Shown here in pieces: positions 10,301-21,520 of a stretch of DNA of 64,000 bases. The first letter of the stretch is position 1, and each line of letters begins with the position of its first letter. Under the pieces are notes generated by a model, which searched no databases, was not told the origin of the DNA, and worked only from the letters and a program-made list of their open reading frames with translations. The position numbers and the translations under genes are program-made. The stretch is from the NCBI GenBank assembly GCA_030374805.1, contig JARGSG010000212.1:424108-488107 (forward strand), written 5' to 3'. This stretch comes from Gracilaria gracilis (lineage: Eukaryota; Rhodophyta; Florideophyceae; Gracilariales; Gracilariaceae).

Positions 10301-12384
10301 TGGATAGTTGGTCGTCAGACTACGAACGTTTTGGGATTGTACCGGGGGTGTCTATTGACTGCAAAGCAATTGCAAACCGCTTCAGTCTACCCCTTATCAG
10401 CATAAATGGAAGAGATAACCACGGCCATCTGACAACTTTCTTTATGGGATATATTGGGGACGAGACCTCAGAAAGCTTCGCTTGGGTGTTGCAGCGGTTT
10501 AAGGAGTGTATGCACATTACCCCGAGCTCCGTCGCAGTGGACCAGTGCATGGCACTCATAAACGCAATTGAAGAAGTGATGCCGTTGTCGCATATCGTCC
10601 TAGATGATTGGCACCTCAATCAGAACCAAGACCCCAACGTAGAGCGATGGTGCAAGTCAGTCGGAAGGAGTGGGTTGGCCAATAGAATGCGGAGTGATTT
10701 GTATGAACTACGCAAGTCGAAGAGTGTCCAAGTGTTTGAATCAAAGAGGTTGCAACTGGAACAAACATACTTTCATGCTGAGACGCAGGAGTTGCCGAGG
10801 TGGTACAAGTTTCTTTATCGTCAGAGACCTGATATGCTTGTCAGATGCTTCAAAGACATACATGTCCCACACCGCTTCTTCTTTCAAGGTTCTGGGTATT
10901 GTGAGTCTTCACACGCGAGGTACCGGAGCCTCGTTCTCAATCGAAATGTCCCTTTCTCGGAGGTCCCGCTGGTGATGGTGCAAATGACCAGTAGATTGAA
11001 GTTGGAGCGACAACACAGGGCCTCAATGCGAGACACGGCGATGCGGAACAAGCTCCTGCATTCCGGACTTCCCCTCTCAACAACCTCCGCCACGTACATT
11101 GTACAATCCTTCACATCCTATAGCGTAACCAAGTTCCTGGAGCTAAGCGTGCGCTTTTCTGCACACTTCAAAGTAATTGATGCCGTACTGATAACAGCAC
11201 AAGATGTGGCTTTTAACTTCGAAATCGGTGTACAGGATCTTCATGTCTCAGTTGAAAATCCGGTAGTACAATTCACCATGACTAAGTTCTTCAACCAAAC
11301 GGGTGACATTCCCGAACATGGACACGAAGCAACCACGTTTCGTATATACATCCACACCCCAACCAATAACCCTGAAGACGTGAACGGGAGCTGCACATGT
11401 GGGGACATGACGGCATTTGGAATACCATGCGCCCACCTCACGCGTCTCTTCGTCGTTTATAACGATGTGCTAGAACGATGGCCTAACGTTGGCAACGCCT
11501 TCACAACACGTTTTAGAATCCAGCGCTTTTGGCACCCATATTGGCGCAGGGACCAAACACATTGGTCCATATCGGATATTCTCATCCTACGACAAAGGAT
11601 GGGGGTGATGGGGGTAGCGAATGGTCAGGGAGGTGGAGAAAACGAACAAGTAATGCCACAGGAAGGAGGGGTATCAAACGTACACGGAGAAACCCGAGAA
11701 ATGCCTTCCACTCACGCCACAACCCCTGTCACGAATGAAAACAGGAATTCAACAGCGCAGAACATTGCCATACAGCTGCAGAGTCGACGAACTGCGGAGA
11801 CAGCTTCTCATGTACGGTATTCGGACTGCAAATCACTTTGTGACCAGCTTCATAGAGTTGCGGAGAGCTACGGCAGGGTTGCGGTAGAAAGCCTGAAAGA
11901 ATACCTGAAAGAAGGGTTAAGGCAATTGAACGCAGGGAACTACCCTTCTCGACCAAACCAATCTCTGCCTTCACCAGTAACCGTACCGGATCTTCCCACA
12001 TCAGTAGATGTACAGGACGTAAACGCGGTCGAAATTCGAAATCCAAACGCGGGGATAGCCCGAACGCATAAGAAGAGAAAGCGATCATTCCAAGAGCGAG
12101 GTTCGAGAACGAAGCGCCGGAGGTTGAATAACAATAATGCGCAAACTCCGGGCCAGCCAACGAAGGGGACCCAAAGAACGCAAAGCCATATTGGGACTGG
12201 GAGGCCGGCAGGACACCAAGCCGGAGTTTTGCCTGTCCCAAACCTACATACATCTCAACAACTGCCGGTATCACTCCCTCTGACTTCCACGCAAACTAAT
12301 TCGCCCACCGATGCCATTGCAGCAGCGCTTGCAATAGTTGACCATCCTGACAACCATTACAACGGAATGAACAACAGTAGTTAG
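7329..12384 (+). CDS. Ulp1 protease-MULE transposase fusion (one frameshift, one intron)
   Basis: The first part (7329 to about 8400) resembles Ulp1/C48 cysteine proteases, which process or remove SUMO-like modifiers. It has catalytic His in NVHW (7926), Asp in YWGDS (7986), Gln in KMQND and Cys in SCGAY (8137). His and Asp are read in one frame and Gln and Cys in the +1 frame, so a +1 shift near 8005-8030 is needed. Next come a Cys/His cluster (8650-8760, ending HNHE) and an acidic linker. A 63-bp intron (9241-9303) joins the frames in phase. A second Cys/His cluster (9870-9990, ending HHNH) follows. The MULE transposase core has Asp in SIDCK (10357) and Asp in AVDQC (10540), then a SWIM finger (CTCG...CAH, 11392-11440) and a basic tail. 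Ulp1 domains are known in plant Kaonashi MULEs as a separate reading frame; a covalent fusion is inferred from the splice sites. Alternatively two proteins are made by alternative splicing. Confidence 0.8.
9241..9303 (+). other. Predicted 63-bp spliceosomal intron in the MULE gene
   Basis: The donor is GTAAGT right after codon AAG. A CTAAC branch-like motif lies about 15 bp before the acceptor TTTACAG. Removing it joins the upstream protease frame to the transposase frame in phase 0. If retained, translation stops at TAG 9268-9270, giving a protease-only product. Confidence 0.75.
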
Positions 12385-12544
12385 TTACTTATAGTGATTT
12401 TCTTCGTACACTTAAGATGTAAACTCACAAAGCTTCGTAATAATTTTCATGCTATGCAGATAGACGACGTTAAAGACAACGAGGTTCCACAAATGATGTA
12501 CATGAATGCGAGTGCCCAGGCACAGCAGCGGGGCAGAGTGGCGA

Positions 12545-13430
12545 ATTAAATACAAAGGCGAAGCAGAGCGGTAAGGCAGAGCGGTGAGCCATAGCGGTGA
12601 GGCAAAGCGGCGAAGCAGAGCGAGGAGGCAGAGCGGCGAAATAGAGCGGCGAAGTAGAGTGGCGAAGTAGAGCGGCGAAGTAGAGCGGCGAAAAACAGCG
12701 GCAAAGCAGAGCGGCGAAGGACAGCAGCGTAGCCAAACGGCGATATAAAGTGACGAAGCAAAGCGGCGAAGTACAGCGGCGAAGCAGGGCGACAAAGCAG
12801 AGCGCCGAAACAAAGCGGCAAAGCAGAGCGGCGTGGAACACTAACACGCGTGGCGACGAACAGTAGGGGAACAGCGTGACGAGGAACAGTGGCAAAGCGG
12901 CGTCGCAAAACACGGCAGCGAAGCAGAGCGGCAAATGAAGTGGAGCAACGGGGTTCAGCGGGGAAGCGGAGCAACGAAGCAGAACGGCGCAGCGGAGCGG
13001 CGAAGCAAAGGCGAAGCAAAGGCGAAGCAGAGCGGCGCTGCAGAGCGGCGCAGCAGAGCGGCGCAGCAGAGCGGCGCGGCAGAGCGGCGCGGCAGAGCGG
13101 CGCGGCAGAGCGGCGCGGCAGAGCGGCGCGGCAGAGCGGCGCGGCGGAGCGGCGAGGCAGGGTGGCGCGGCAGAGCCGCAAAACGCAGCGGCTAGACTGA
13201 ATGGTAAAACAGAGTGGCGGGGCAGAGCGGCGAGGCAGAGCGGCGAGGCAGAGCCACAAAGCAGAGTGGCAAAGTAGAGCAACGACGCATATTGGGGAAT
13301 CACAGCGGCACGAAACAGCGGAAGAGCAGCGTGGCGAGACAAAAGGGCAAGGCGTAGGGGCAGCGCGGTGAGATGGAACAAATGCAAGCGCCGAGGCAGT
13401 GTGGCAAAACCAAGCTTGAGGACTGAATGG
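12545..13430. repeat. 13-bp degenerate minisatellite inside the MULE
   Basis: About 68 imperfect copies of a 13-bp unit (AGAGCGGCGAAGT and variants) fill most of the space between the transposase stop and the right inverted repeat. The most regular part, with a GCAGAGCGGCGCG unit, is at about 13035-13150. Because 13 is not a multiple of three and the unit has few stops, long Ala/Arg/Leu/Pro/Ser-rich open frames appear on both strands (for example 12470-13438 and 12546-13502 minus). They are read here as repeat artefacts. Confidence 0.85.
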
Positions 13431-13511
13431 CGAGACAATTGGCGTAGCGTAGATTAATGCACGGGCACGGCATCTAAAATTTTCAAAAGCGCACGGCGAC
13501 AAAAAGTTTGA

Positions 13512-13779
13512 AAAGCGCGCGTATTTCTATTGCGGAATCTATTTCGGTTTTGTAGTTAAGCAAGTGTCACACAATTGTGACACAGGTGTGATGAAGGCTT
13601 TACCAATAGGGAGGCTTGCTAGGGAAGATCTGGCGACTTGGCCATTCAGGAGTGGTAGGGAGGTTCTTTGGAGGCGTGACGATGAGAAGGGAGGTTCTCC
13701 GGGGTTTTGTTACATAAATAAGGAGGTTCTGGGGGGAGAAAAATGACAGCCCTCACAGTGCGTCAATTCTCCTCCTCCC
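13512..13779 (-). repeat. MULE terminal inverted repeat, right
   Basis: This is the inverted partner of 6937-7204, with the same length and one mismatch. Sequence identity stops abruptly at the inner boundary (13512) and at the outer boundary, where the target duplication begins. Confidence 0.95.
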
Positions 13780-13788
13780 GCTGAATAG
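13780..13788. repeat. MULE target-site duplication, right copy
   Basis: This is an exact copy of GCTGAATAG at 6928-6936, directly outside the right inverted repeat. Confidence 0.95.
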
Positions 13789-14755
13789 ACGTGGAGGGAA
13801 GGATCCATCAACATATCCGTCACGGCAACCGTGACTCATCATTGTGTCGTGTTCGTGTTTTGGTAACTAATTTTTTAATTGATGTTGCATTCAAAGTTCA
13901 GTTTTTCTTTTTTTCTGGGAGAGAAGAGAAACAATCGCCGAGCTCACGCGACATAAATTACGACATCATGTGTCACGAATGTGACGCTCTGTGCGACGCG
14001 TACAGCCGTAAACTTTACACTCCTCACAGAGCTCTGTACCTTCATTTACAGTGAGATCGCCCAACTTCCTCGGTTCGTTCCTGTACATACAATCAATGGT
14101 ATATTGGGTCTGCCTTCTGTACCCTTTCTGCAAAAACGCGCGTGACACAGAACCCACGAATTTGACCCTGTTCAGAGGGGTGGCAAAAATCAAGCAGGAC
14201 GCTACAGTGAGGGGGGTACAGATTTCAGGGAATGTGTACAGATCAATGCAAAGCACTGAATGCACCCCTCACCGCACCATTATCAGCATTATCAGCATCA
14301 TGTAACACAAGGCGACAAGGAGAAAGTCTCTACGCTGCCGTTTGCTGCGCACGCCTGGGATATTGCTCTGCGAAGAATTCTGATATCATCTCCACTGTGT
14401 GAGCAACCATGGGCGTAATCCTCTCACTCTCCGACGGCTTATTGTCAACAACAATCCACACTGTTTCGCTGTACAAGGTGGCCGCACCTGGAGAACTTGT
14501 TCTACAACCCCACCCTCATCCCCCACATTCCCCCAGCTTATCCCTCCCTACTACCACATCACACACCACCGTACTGCCCCACCACATCCCAACCCAATTC
14601 CCCACCATATCACACCTCAGTCCCCCACCCAACCCCACCACAAGACCCCAGCCACTTCCCAACTCCCACAAAAACGCCAGCTCACTTTCCTACTCCCTCA
14701 TACCTCTACAATCCCTCACTACGCTCCACCACTACTCGTTACCCGCGCTCCCCCA
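13789..14755. other. Intergenic; diverged dispersed repeat and CA-rich tract
   Basis: A segment at about 13960-14310 resembles 38040-38250 in order and wording (ATCATGTGTCACG, a GCGTACAG stretch, CTTCATTTAC, then CATTATCAGCAT versus CGTTATCATCGT), as a diverged dispersed repeat would. Positions 14497-14755 are strongly C- and A-rich on the plus strand with almost no G. Open frames through it encode Pro/Thr/His/Ser stretches and are probably not translated. The tract may be part of the promoter or leader of the next gene. Confidence 0.45.
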
Positions 14756-15448
14756 ATGAATTCCGTCGTGACTGTGTTGCTACAACTTCACCTGTACGCA
14801 TTGTCGTTGCGCACAGTGTTGTCGAGCGGCACATCGTTGTGCAACGACAAGGATGATAAGCAGCTGGGCGCAGAAGCAAACGACCTGATGCGGGTGCTGC
14901 TCTGGTTCAGCGATGTTGTCAAAGGTACGGCTGAAAGCGCCTGCGATGAGATTGGGCCCTTTTGGGGGAAGCATTCAAAACCGTTGCCTCGCGGCATTGA
15001 CAAGTTGAAGGGCGACGTCCTACTGAATCGCGTTGTGGAGTACGGTCTTGAAGCGGACCAGAAGTACAGGCACGCGAAGGCGGTCGCCGAGATGTTCCTG
15101 AGGGGGCTCGGGGAACCAAAGGCTGTGGACAAAGCCACATTTGAAATGCTGGTGGAAGCTGATATGGAGCAGTGCAGCGATTGCGGGATATGTGTGGTGT
15201 GCCTTCCGAAGGAAGTGGCACGCACTGCAAAAGAAGCGCAGGACAGTTTGCAGTTGCTTGTGCGTGCCATTTCCGGCAGCACGAAGGCCATACACCGACG
15301 GCGGGTGCGGGAGGACGACCATGCTCCGCGGCGACGAGCTGGTGGTAGGAAGCGTGGCAGGGACGAGGAGCGTGGTGGTTCCGGTGGAGCATGTGGTTGG
15401 GACGGAAGCCACGAGAGGGTGCGTATAGTGCGAAGGCGTTGCGGATAG
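14756..15448 (+). CDS. Hypothetical protein
   Basis: This 230-residue frame begins at the ATG after a CA-rich tract. The open frame extends further upstream, but that part is low-complexity and probably untranslated. The N-terminus (MNSVVTVLLQLHLYALSL) is hydrophobic and could be a signal peptide. The middle is helical and charged, with four cysteines in a short segment (QCSDCGICVVC, near residue 145). The C-terminus is very basic (RRRAGGRKRGRDEER). No family was recognised. Good codon composition and length support a real gene, but it has no neighbour context because it lies between a MULE and a Copia element. Confidence 0.5.
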   Translation: MNSVVTVLLQLHLYALSLRTVLSSGTSLCNDKDDKQLGAEANDLMRVLLWFSDVVKGTAESACDEIGPFWGKHSKPLPRGIDKLKGDVLLNRVVEYGLEADQKYRHAKAVAEMFLRGLGEPKAVDKATFEMLVEADMEQCSDCGICVVCLPKEVARTAKEAQDSLQLLVRAISGSTKAIHRRRVREDDHAPRRRAGGRKRGRDEERGGSGGACGWDGSHERVRIVRRRCG

Positions 15449-16129
15449 GTGTGGTTGAAACGACAGTTTCGCACGAAAGAAGAGTAGATTAAATGATAAA
15501 CCCCCGACACCTTTCTGCATCTTATGTTTGCCCCAAGATCATGTTCACGAATGGCACGGGTTGTGAATGGGCAAGTGTGCACAGTGCAGATGAGTTGAGA
15601 GTGCGGGCAACTGCTTTCTACTCGTCGTTTAAATAATTTATACAATTGGGTTTCACACTTGTTGACCTGATTGTGTTTGAAGAGCTTTTGTTTCTGGACA
15701 GGTGTGTCAGAATTCGAGTTTTATAGATTTGGACAAACGAACTTGATAATTTTATTCTCTGGGAGGAGTGCGTACTTGAAGCACAATCACCGGGAGAAGT
15801 GCGTAACCATTACCTTACTTGAACCCGCAATCACTCCTCCGCAGCACATCATTTGTTGTGGTGTGGAACAACGACATGCTACCTTCGTATTTGTTGTACA
15901 GTAATTGGCATTTAAAAGCCAAAAAACCTGTTCTAAGTAGGCGAAGAAGCCACGTGTCAAAGTCGGACAGGCTGTACTTTTTTGAAACAAACCACTCTAG
16001 GCCACTTGTGATTCACAACTGACAGGCAACAAACGCGCAAGTGCAATTATACACGTGTACAGGCACAGGTAAACACATAACCACCGACTGGCGGCCCCGC
16101 GGCGCTGGGGCGCTACTGAACACGCGCTG
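15449..16129. other. Intergenic, nothing recognised
   Basis: This AT-rich sequence has short open frames on both strands and no motif. It ends at the 5-bp target duplication GCGTG (16130-16134) of the Copia element. Confidence 0.45.
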
Positions 16130-16134
16130 GCGTG

Positions 16135-16326
16135 TGTTAATACCGGAGCGCCTCGTGCAAGGCAGAAGCGCCACATGTGGCTACGTATGTGTGGCACGTG
16201 TGTGTCGTGCTCCGTAGACTGCGCAAAAACAAATAAATTGCACTGCACTCGGCCGGCGGTGTCATCTCGCCGACGGAATGCAGCAAGTATTCCTGTCTTC
16301 CCCTCAGTTCTACCTTGCTCGTAACA
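16135..16326 (+). repeat. Copia 5' LTR
   Basis: The 192-bp repeat starts TGTTAATACC and ends CTCGTAACA. It is preceded by target duplication GCGTG and followed immediately by a TGG-starting primer-binding site. It is the same length as the 3' LTR at 33294-33485. Confidence 0.92.
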
Positions 16327-16344
16327 TGGTAGCATCGCCGGGTC
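16327..16344 (+). other. Copia primer-binding site
   Basis: The sequence directly after the 5' LTR begins TGGTAGCATCGCC, as expected for complementarity to a tRNA 3' CCA end. The first bases resemble initiator-Met primer sites, but the particular tRNA was not identified. Confidence 0.6.
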
Positions 16345-17485
16345 GCGCTGCAACGAACCGCCATTGTTTGCGCACATGCTGCACCCCTTTTTCCGCGTAC
16401 TGCGGCGCTTCCAACGCGCGCACGCTCAACTACTCACTCTTTCAAGTTCAAAACGTTGCGCGTGGCAAATGTTAAGGCTTACCTGCGCAAACGTATGTTG
16501 TGGCTAAAGCTTTGCGCGCACAATCTACCATGAACAATTGTCTTAGTGACGGGCTGTCAGGTTTAAAGAATCTGTTTTGGCTCAAAAACGCGATTACGCT
16601 CGGACAAAATAAGGAAAATGTTACTTATTTTCTCTCTGTACTGGTGATTTCTACACAGACTACGAACTTTATTTGTCAGTTATGGGTTACTTTATGCTCG
16701 TGAAGTTCTCTCTTTACTATACACATAAGTTCGCACCTTTCTCTGTCTCGTTCGTGTCCGCAGAGGCGTTGCGGCATCACATCATTGATCTCCGATTTTT
16801 TCGGTCACTTCACGAAATTCGTCCCGAACTGAAAGCGTTACACTCCGCTTGGGATGCTGCAACTCGATGACACTCAAACCTCTTCTCATTGTCCAAACGA
16901 ATTTAATCGCGTCATGCTTTGGTGGTTTCATTACAATCATCTCTTGTAAGGAGTCCTTTCTCCATCATGCAGCCCTCATACAACTTAGTCTATATGAGAA
17001 CCGTTCAATAAAATTCAAAACTCTTTCGGTCCTCGTGGTTTCTCTTTCTTGCGGAACCGTTCCCTTCTCTTGCGCAATTGCAATCGTTGTTCTCATTTGC
17101 TATGGCCTAGATTCTTGAATAGGCGTCACACATCCCGCATCTGAGCCCTCAAGCTTTCGGAGACACTTCTTTCTGCTCTTGGTTCACCTTTTTTGTTCTC
17201 GAAGTCATCCTAACGTACGGAATGCGATTTCTGTTTATCCGAAACTCCCTAACATCTTCGACATCCGTGTTTTTCGCGCAGCTTTGAATGTCGTTCTGCC
17301 TTCGCGCGTGGCTTAATATCGCTGCAAATACTGTTTATTATCAGGAGTGAAGTCCCTACCGCTACGCGGTCGTGGGAATATCCTTCGGAGGTCGGATCGT
17401 CGTGGTGCGGGGTTAGCTGCTTTATTGCGAGGACCCGCCTTACATCGATCGCCTAGCTCCCTGGGTTGGGCTAGGGTCACCCTAA

Positions 17486-20400
17486 GTTTCTGACATTGGT
17501 TTTGATTCTATCGTCAACGCAGTCGAAGCAGAAGTCGCTCGGTGCAAGAATCCAAACAACCTTCAGCAAACCCAGTCCACTACAACGCCAACATCGACAC
17601 AACCGAAAGCTAACATGTCAAACAAAGGTGGGCGCCGACGACGCCATCGTAATAATAATAAGTCCTCAATGGTAAAAGGCCGCCACGATGACAACTGCTA
17701 TTACTGCGGACGTCGTGGACATTATGCGAGGGATTGTTACAAACGCAAGCGCGACCAGTTGGACAACAATCAACGATACAACTCCCGTTCTGACCATCGG
17801 CAGCAGACCCGCTCAAACGATGGCTCTCGTCGATCGCAACGCGATCAAGATGAAAACCGAAGTGGACAGCGGCAGTCTAACTGGAAGTCTCACTTTGCAC
17901 CAAAGGGAGATGATGATGGAAACCGAAACTCTTACCCCAGATCTTATGTGGTGCAGAGACATGACGATCCTCCTCCCTCACCTCCGTTCAACTGTAACAT
18001 AACGAAGTATAAGAGTAATGTCGCACTCTTGTCTCAAACCAAGGTGGAATCTGCCTACATCGACTTCGGGGCCACACATCATTTCTTCCATTCGCGTAAA
18101 TCATTCATCCGATACGAGCGCATTGACATTGAAACTGTGCAGGCTGCTTCTGGCACAGCTCGCCTTGTCGGAAAGGGTCAAGTCTGGATCCCTCTCAACA
18201 GTGGAACCGTCGTTGAAGCATATCACGCTCCTGCGTTTCAACCGAACACTCTCTCAGTAGGTGTACTAAGTGTGGACTTCATGGTGGTTTTCACCTACAC
18301 AATCCGCCCCTTCAACGGATGCTTTATCATGGATCCCAAACGAAACTCACGTATCATTTGGGAAACAGAAATCCCCCACGGTTTATACATCATGAACCTC
18401 CGGGAGGACAACAAACAGGTCATGGGGGTAAACGCCAGTAATAGCAAACAAGAACTGGCTTTGGAATGGCATGGGCGAACTGGTCATTTGCACCCAAGCA
18501 GGTATCAGAATCTCGCCAAATTCTTCGAGTCCGTTCACTACTTTCAGCGCTCCATCCTAGATTCATTAACGTGCGTCCCCTGCCTCACTGGGAAAATGAA
18601 ACGGAACCCACTTGTGGCTCGCCCTCGATCTGTTTCCACATCACAGCCGTTGGATCTCATCCACATGGACGTGTCTGGAAAGATCTCGCCATCTCTCTCA
18701 GGGGCAATATATGCCTTAGCAATATTGGACGACTACACCTCGAAGTCCGATGTATTCTTTCTCAGAGACAGGACCGGACCAGGCATCTTGAAACATCTGG
18801 AATGGTACAAACGCCGTTCGGAGCTGGAACTAAACCACTCGGTTAGCTTGAAGACTGTTCGCCTGAACGGGACCGGGGAACATAAGAGCAACGAGTTGGA
18901 CAAGTTCTGCTTCGATCATGGCATCTCTTTGAACTACTCTCCAGCCTATGCATCGGAGTCTAATGGAGCTGCGGAAAGGCTCATCCAAGAACATTGGACT
19001 AGGACTCGCGTTCTACTTTTTGCTAGCAAACTTCCGATCGCCTTCTGGGCTGAAGCCATGAATCACTCGAACTGGTTAAGGAACCGAGCCCCATCCTCAA
19101 GGATACAGGGACGGATTCCTATCCTGGAATGGGACCCGACAACCAACATTGACTTCACACACATTCCTACTTTTGGCCAGCCTGGCTACGCATTTGTTTA
19201 CCGTTCCAGAACCGTTCCAAACAAGAAGTTCCTTCCACGGTCCGTATTTTCTCACTTCGTTGGTATGCAGAATGGTAACACTCTTTTCCGAGTACATGTA
19301 CCGGAGAAGAACTCTGTCGTGACGTGCCGGAAATTGGACTTAAAGCCAATCAACTCCTCTCCTTTACCAAACCTCACCAGCCTCCTAGAAGGAATCACGA
19401 GGCAACAAGAAACAGAAGAGACGGAACCCACTGCACAATCTGGCACGAACTCATTGGACTTGGAGGAACATCTGGTAAAGGCTTTGACTACTATAAGCCA
19501 GAACTTCCCACGGGTATGGGTGTCGAAAAAAGACTTTGGATGATCCGTCAGTCTCTCACTCCTTCAAGGAAGCCTGCAAGGACCCGGGATGGTGCGAGGC
19601 CATTGATCGTGAGATGAACGCACTCATCAAGCGAAATACCTGGGAACTCATTCCTCGGGAGGCCGACATGAAACCGGTTCCTTACACTTGGGTTTTCAAG
19701 GAAAAGATGTTGGATGGAGTTGGGAAGAAGTTTCTAAAGAAGGCACGCTGTTGTCTACGGGGTGATAAGCAGAAGCCTTTCACAGACTTCGATCCGCTCC
19801 ACACCTACGCCCCTGTCGCATGTCACGAAGCTTTGCGAATTCTGCTCGCCGTCTCTGCGGCAGAAAACCTAATACTGGAGGCAGCCGACATATCAAACGC
19901 GTATCTCTACGGCAAACTTGATGTGCCAATTATCATGGAACAACTGACGGACTCCTCCGGTCTTCAAGCCAGAACTGGGTATGTCTGCAAACTCCTCAAC
20001 TCCCTTTATGGGGCAGTACAAGCCGGTGTAATATGAGGCTCGCTGTTCTCGGACACTTTACTATTATGAAAATTCGTGACCTCTGCCCTCGACTCGAGAG
20101 TTTTCATGTTCCGCGAAGAGGACCAATTCGTCCTCGTGGCCGTCATCGTGGACGACTGCGCCTTTGCCTCAAACAGCGTGGATATTCTAACATACTTCAA
20201 AGAACGGCTGGCCGCAACATTCGACGTAAAACTCTACGGAGAACTGAAGTCGTTTATCGGCTGGAGCATCGAACGTTCCCCTCTTGGCATCAAGGTCAAC
20301 CAATACGGCTATGCTTCGTTGCTACTGAAGAAGTTTGTCATGCAAGAAGCCAACGCGGTTGGTACTCCACTGCCATCAAATGCGGACCTCTTGCCTACAA

Positions 20401-20920
20401 GGGAAAACGAGAAAACACTCTCACCATCTGACCATGCAAACTATCGTTCTGGAATTGGTGGACTATTATACATCTCGATTTCTACGCGTCCGGATCTCTC
20501 CTTCCCGATATCAGCACTTTCGAAACATCTGCATAACCCTTGTGACCGTCACATGGCAATGTTGTAAAGGATCTTCAGGTATTTGGCAGGAACAATGCAC
20601 TATATACTTCACTTTCCTGCGAATAAGAGTATATCACCGACCTCAATTCGTGCGTACGCTGACGCCGATTGGGGGGATGCATACAAACTCGTAGGTCCAC
20701 GACTGGATTTGTTATCGTCGTCAACTCCGCACCGATTATGTGGAAATCTAAGCGTCAAACAGTCATCGCTCTTTCATCGGCGGAAGCAGAGTACGTAGCT
20801 TTGTCTACTTGTGCTAAAGAACTCACCTGGATGCGCAAATTATTTTGGGAATTTGCCCATCAACAGCCTTGGAGCGAAGAGTTTTGGTTCGAACCCGCCA
20901 AGATTCTGGAGGACAGCTCG
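17486..20920 (+). pseudogene. Copia gag-pol, main part, inactive
   Basis: The frame opens after a TAA at 17483. It shows a CCHC zinc knuckle (CYYCGRRGHYARDC) and an aspartic protease motif changed to DFGATHH (usually DSG). The integrase has an HHCC region (WHGRTGHLH...CVPC) and a core whose second catalytic Asp appears replaced by Asn (RLNGTGE). Near 19540 the frame shifts by +1 into the reverse transcriptase (VDD motif, near 20148). That region is interrupted by TGA at 20034, another TGA shortly after, and TAA near 20565. A further frameshift at about 20690 leads into RNase H (SSAEAEYVALS). The frame is cut at 20920 by the Gypsy insertion; its last codons encode EDSS. Upstream, 16345-17485 has no clear Gag N-terminus and is degraded. 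Confidence 0.9.
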
Positions 20921-21395
20921 TGTAATAATATGGGCCTCTTTTTAATGACACCCCACTGGAAGTGACCCCCGAGGCTGGTGTCATTGCTGGTATGTCTTCA
21001 AGGTTGCACAAGTGGCCTTTGGCAAGCCCCCGATGGTTATTTAATTTCTAATTTATAGTTTTTTTACTATAGGTAGTATAGTTAGTACACGTGGTGCACC
21101 AAGTTCCAGTGCACCACTCTAGAGGTTGAGGCACCTCGCGGTCGGTATTTAGCCTGCTCGAGCTGCGCCTCCCTCTTTTGATAAAGTCAGAGACCCTTTT
21201 GACAACTTCTTGCCTCTTTGGTTAGTAGTGTCGCGCCCTCAAGGTTTACAAGCCATCGCTACGTCGGTCGCCGTCTCCTGTAGGCACGACAGTTAGCGCC
21301 CGCCCATTGCCCCTTTTTAACAGTGGTCTCGCCGTTGGCCCTCATCCTTTGGACCTTTCCACCTCGTAGTTGGTGCCCCGTGCCACTATACTACA
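20921..21395 (+). repeat. Gypsy 5' LTR
   Basis: This 475-bp copy is paired with 32112-32586. It contains a TTTATAG/ACTATAGG AT-rich core near 21055 that may serve as promoter, and a cluster of direct GTGGTGCACCA-like words. Confidence 0.92.
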
Positions 21396-21399
21396 TTTC

Positions 21400-21414
21400 T
21401 GGTCTCCCGACCTA
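21400..21414 (+). other. Gypsy primer-binding site (candidate)
   Basis: TGGTCTCCCGACC begins four bases after the 5' LTR, a normal place for priming by a tRNA 3' end. The tRNA species was not identified. Confidence 0.5.
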
Positions 21415-21520
21415 GAATTCCGCACGGACGTGACGAACGACCTTTAGGAAAGACGAACTACCGGGATTCTACCATTGGATCTGGACTACCAACGGACTGG
21501 TAAAACAAGCAACCGCCATC

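Larger units (their letters stand above)
6937..13779 (+). mobile_element. Complete Mutator-like element (MULE) with Ulp1 domain
   Basis: This 6843-bp element is bounded by 268-bp terminal inverted repeats (6937-7204 and 13512-13779) that differ at a single base. It is flanked by a perfect 9-bp direct repeat, GCTGAATAG, at 6928-6936 and 13780-13788, the target-site duplication length typical of Mutator elements. The outer ends begin GGGAGGAGGAGAATTGACGC. Inside are one long gene (7329-12384), a short promoter region (7205-7328) and a 13-bp minisatellite (about 12545-13430). The near-identical repeats suggest a recent insertion. The gene nevertheless shows one apparent frameshift, so this copy may be non-autonomous or may need frameshifting. 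Confidence 0.95.

Noticed and set aside
12470-13502. Two minus-strand open frames of about 320 codons rich in Ala/Leu/Arg/Ser/Pro
   Set aside because: They coincide with the 13-bp minisatellite; periodic sequence without stops explains them on both strands.
16135-16326. The two 192-bp repeats first considered as unrelated solo LTRs
   Set aside because: They are direct repeats enclosing a Copia polyprotein and share the outer duplication GCGTG, so they are the LTR pair of one element.
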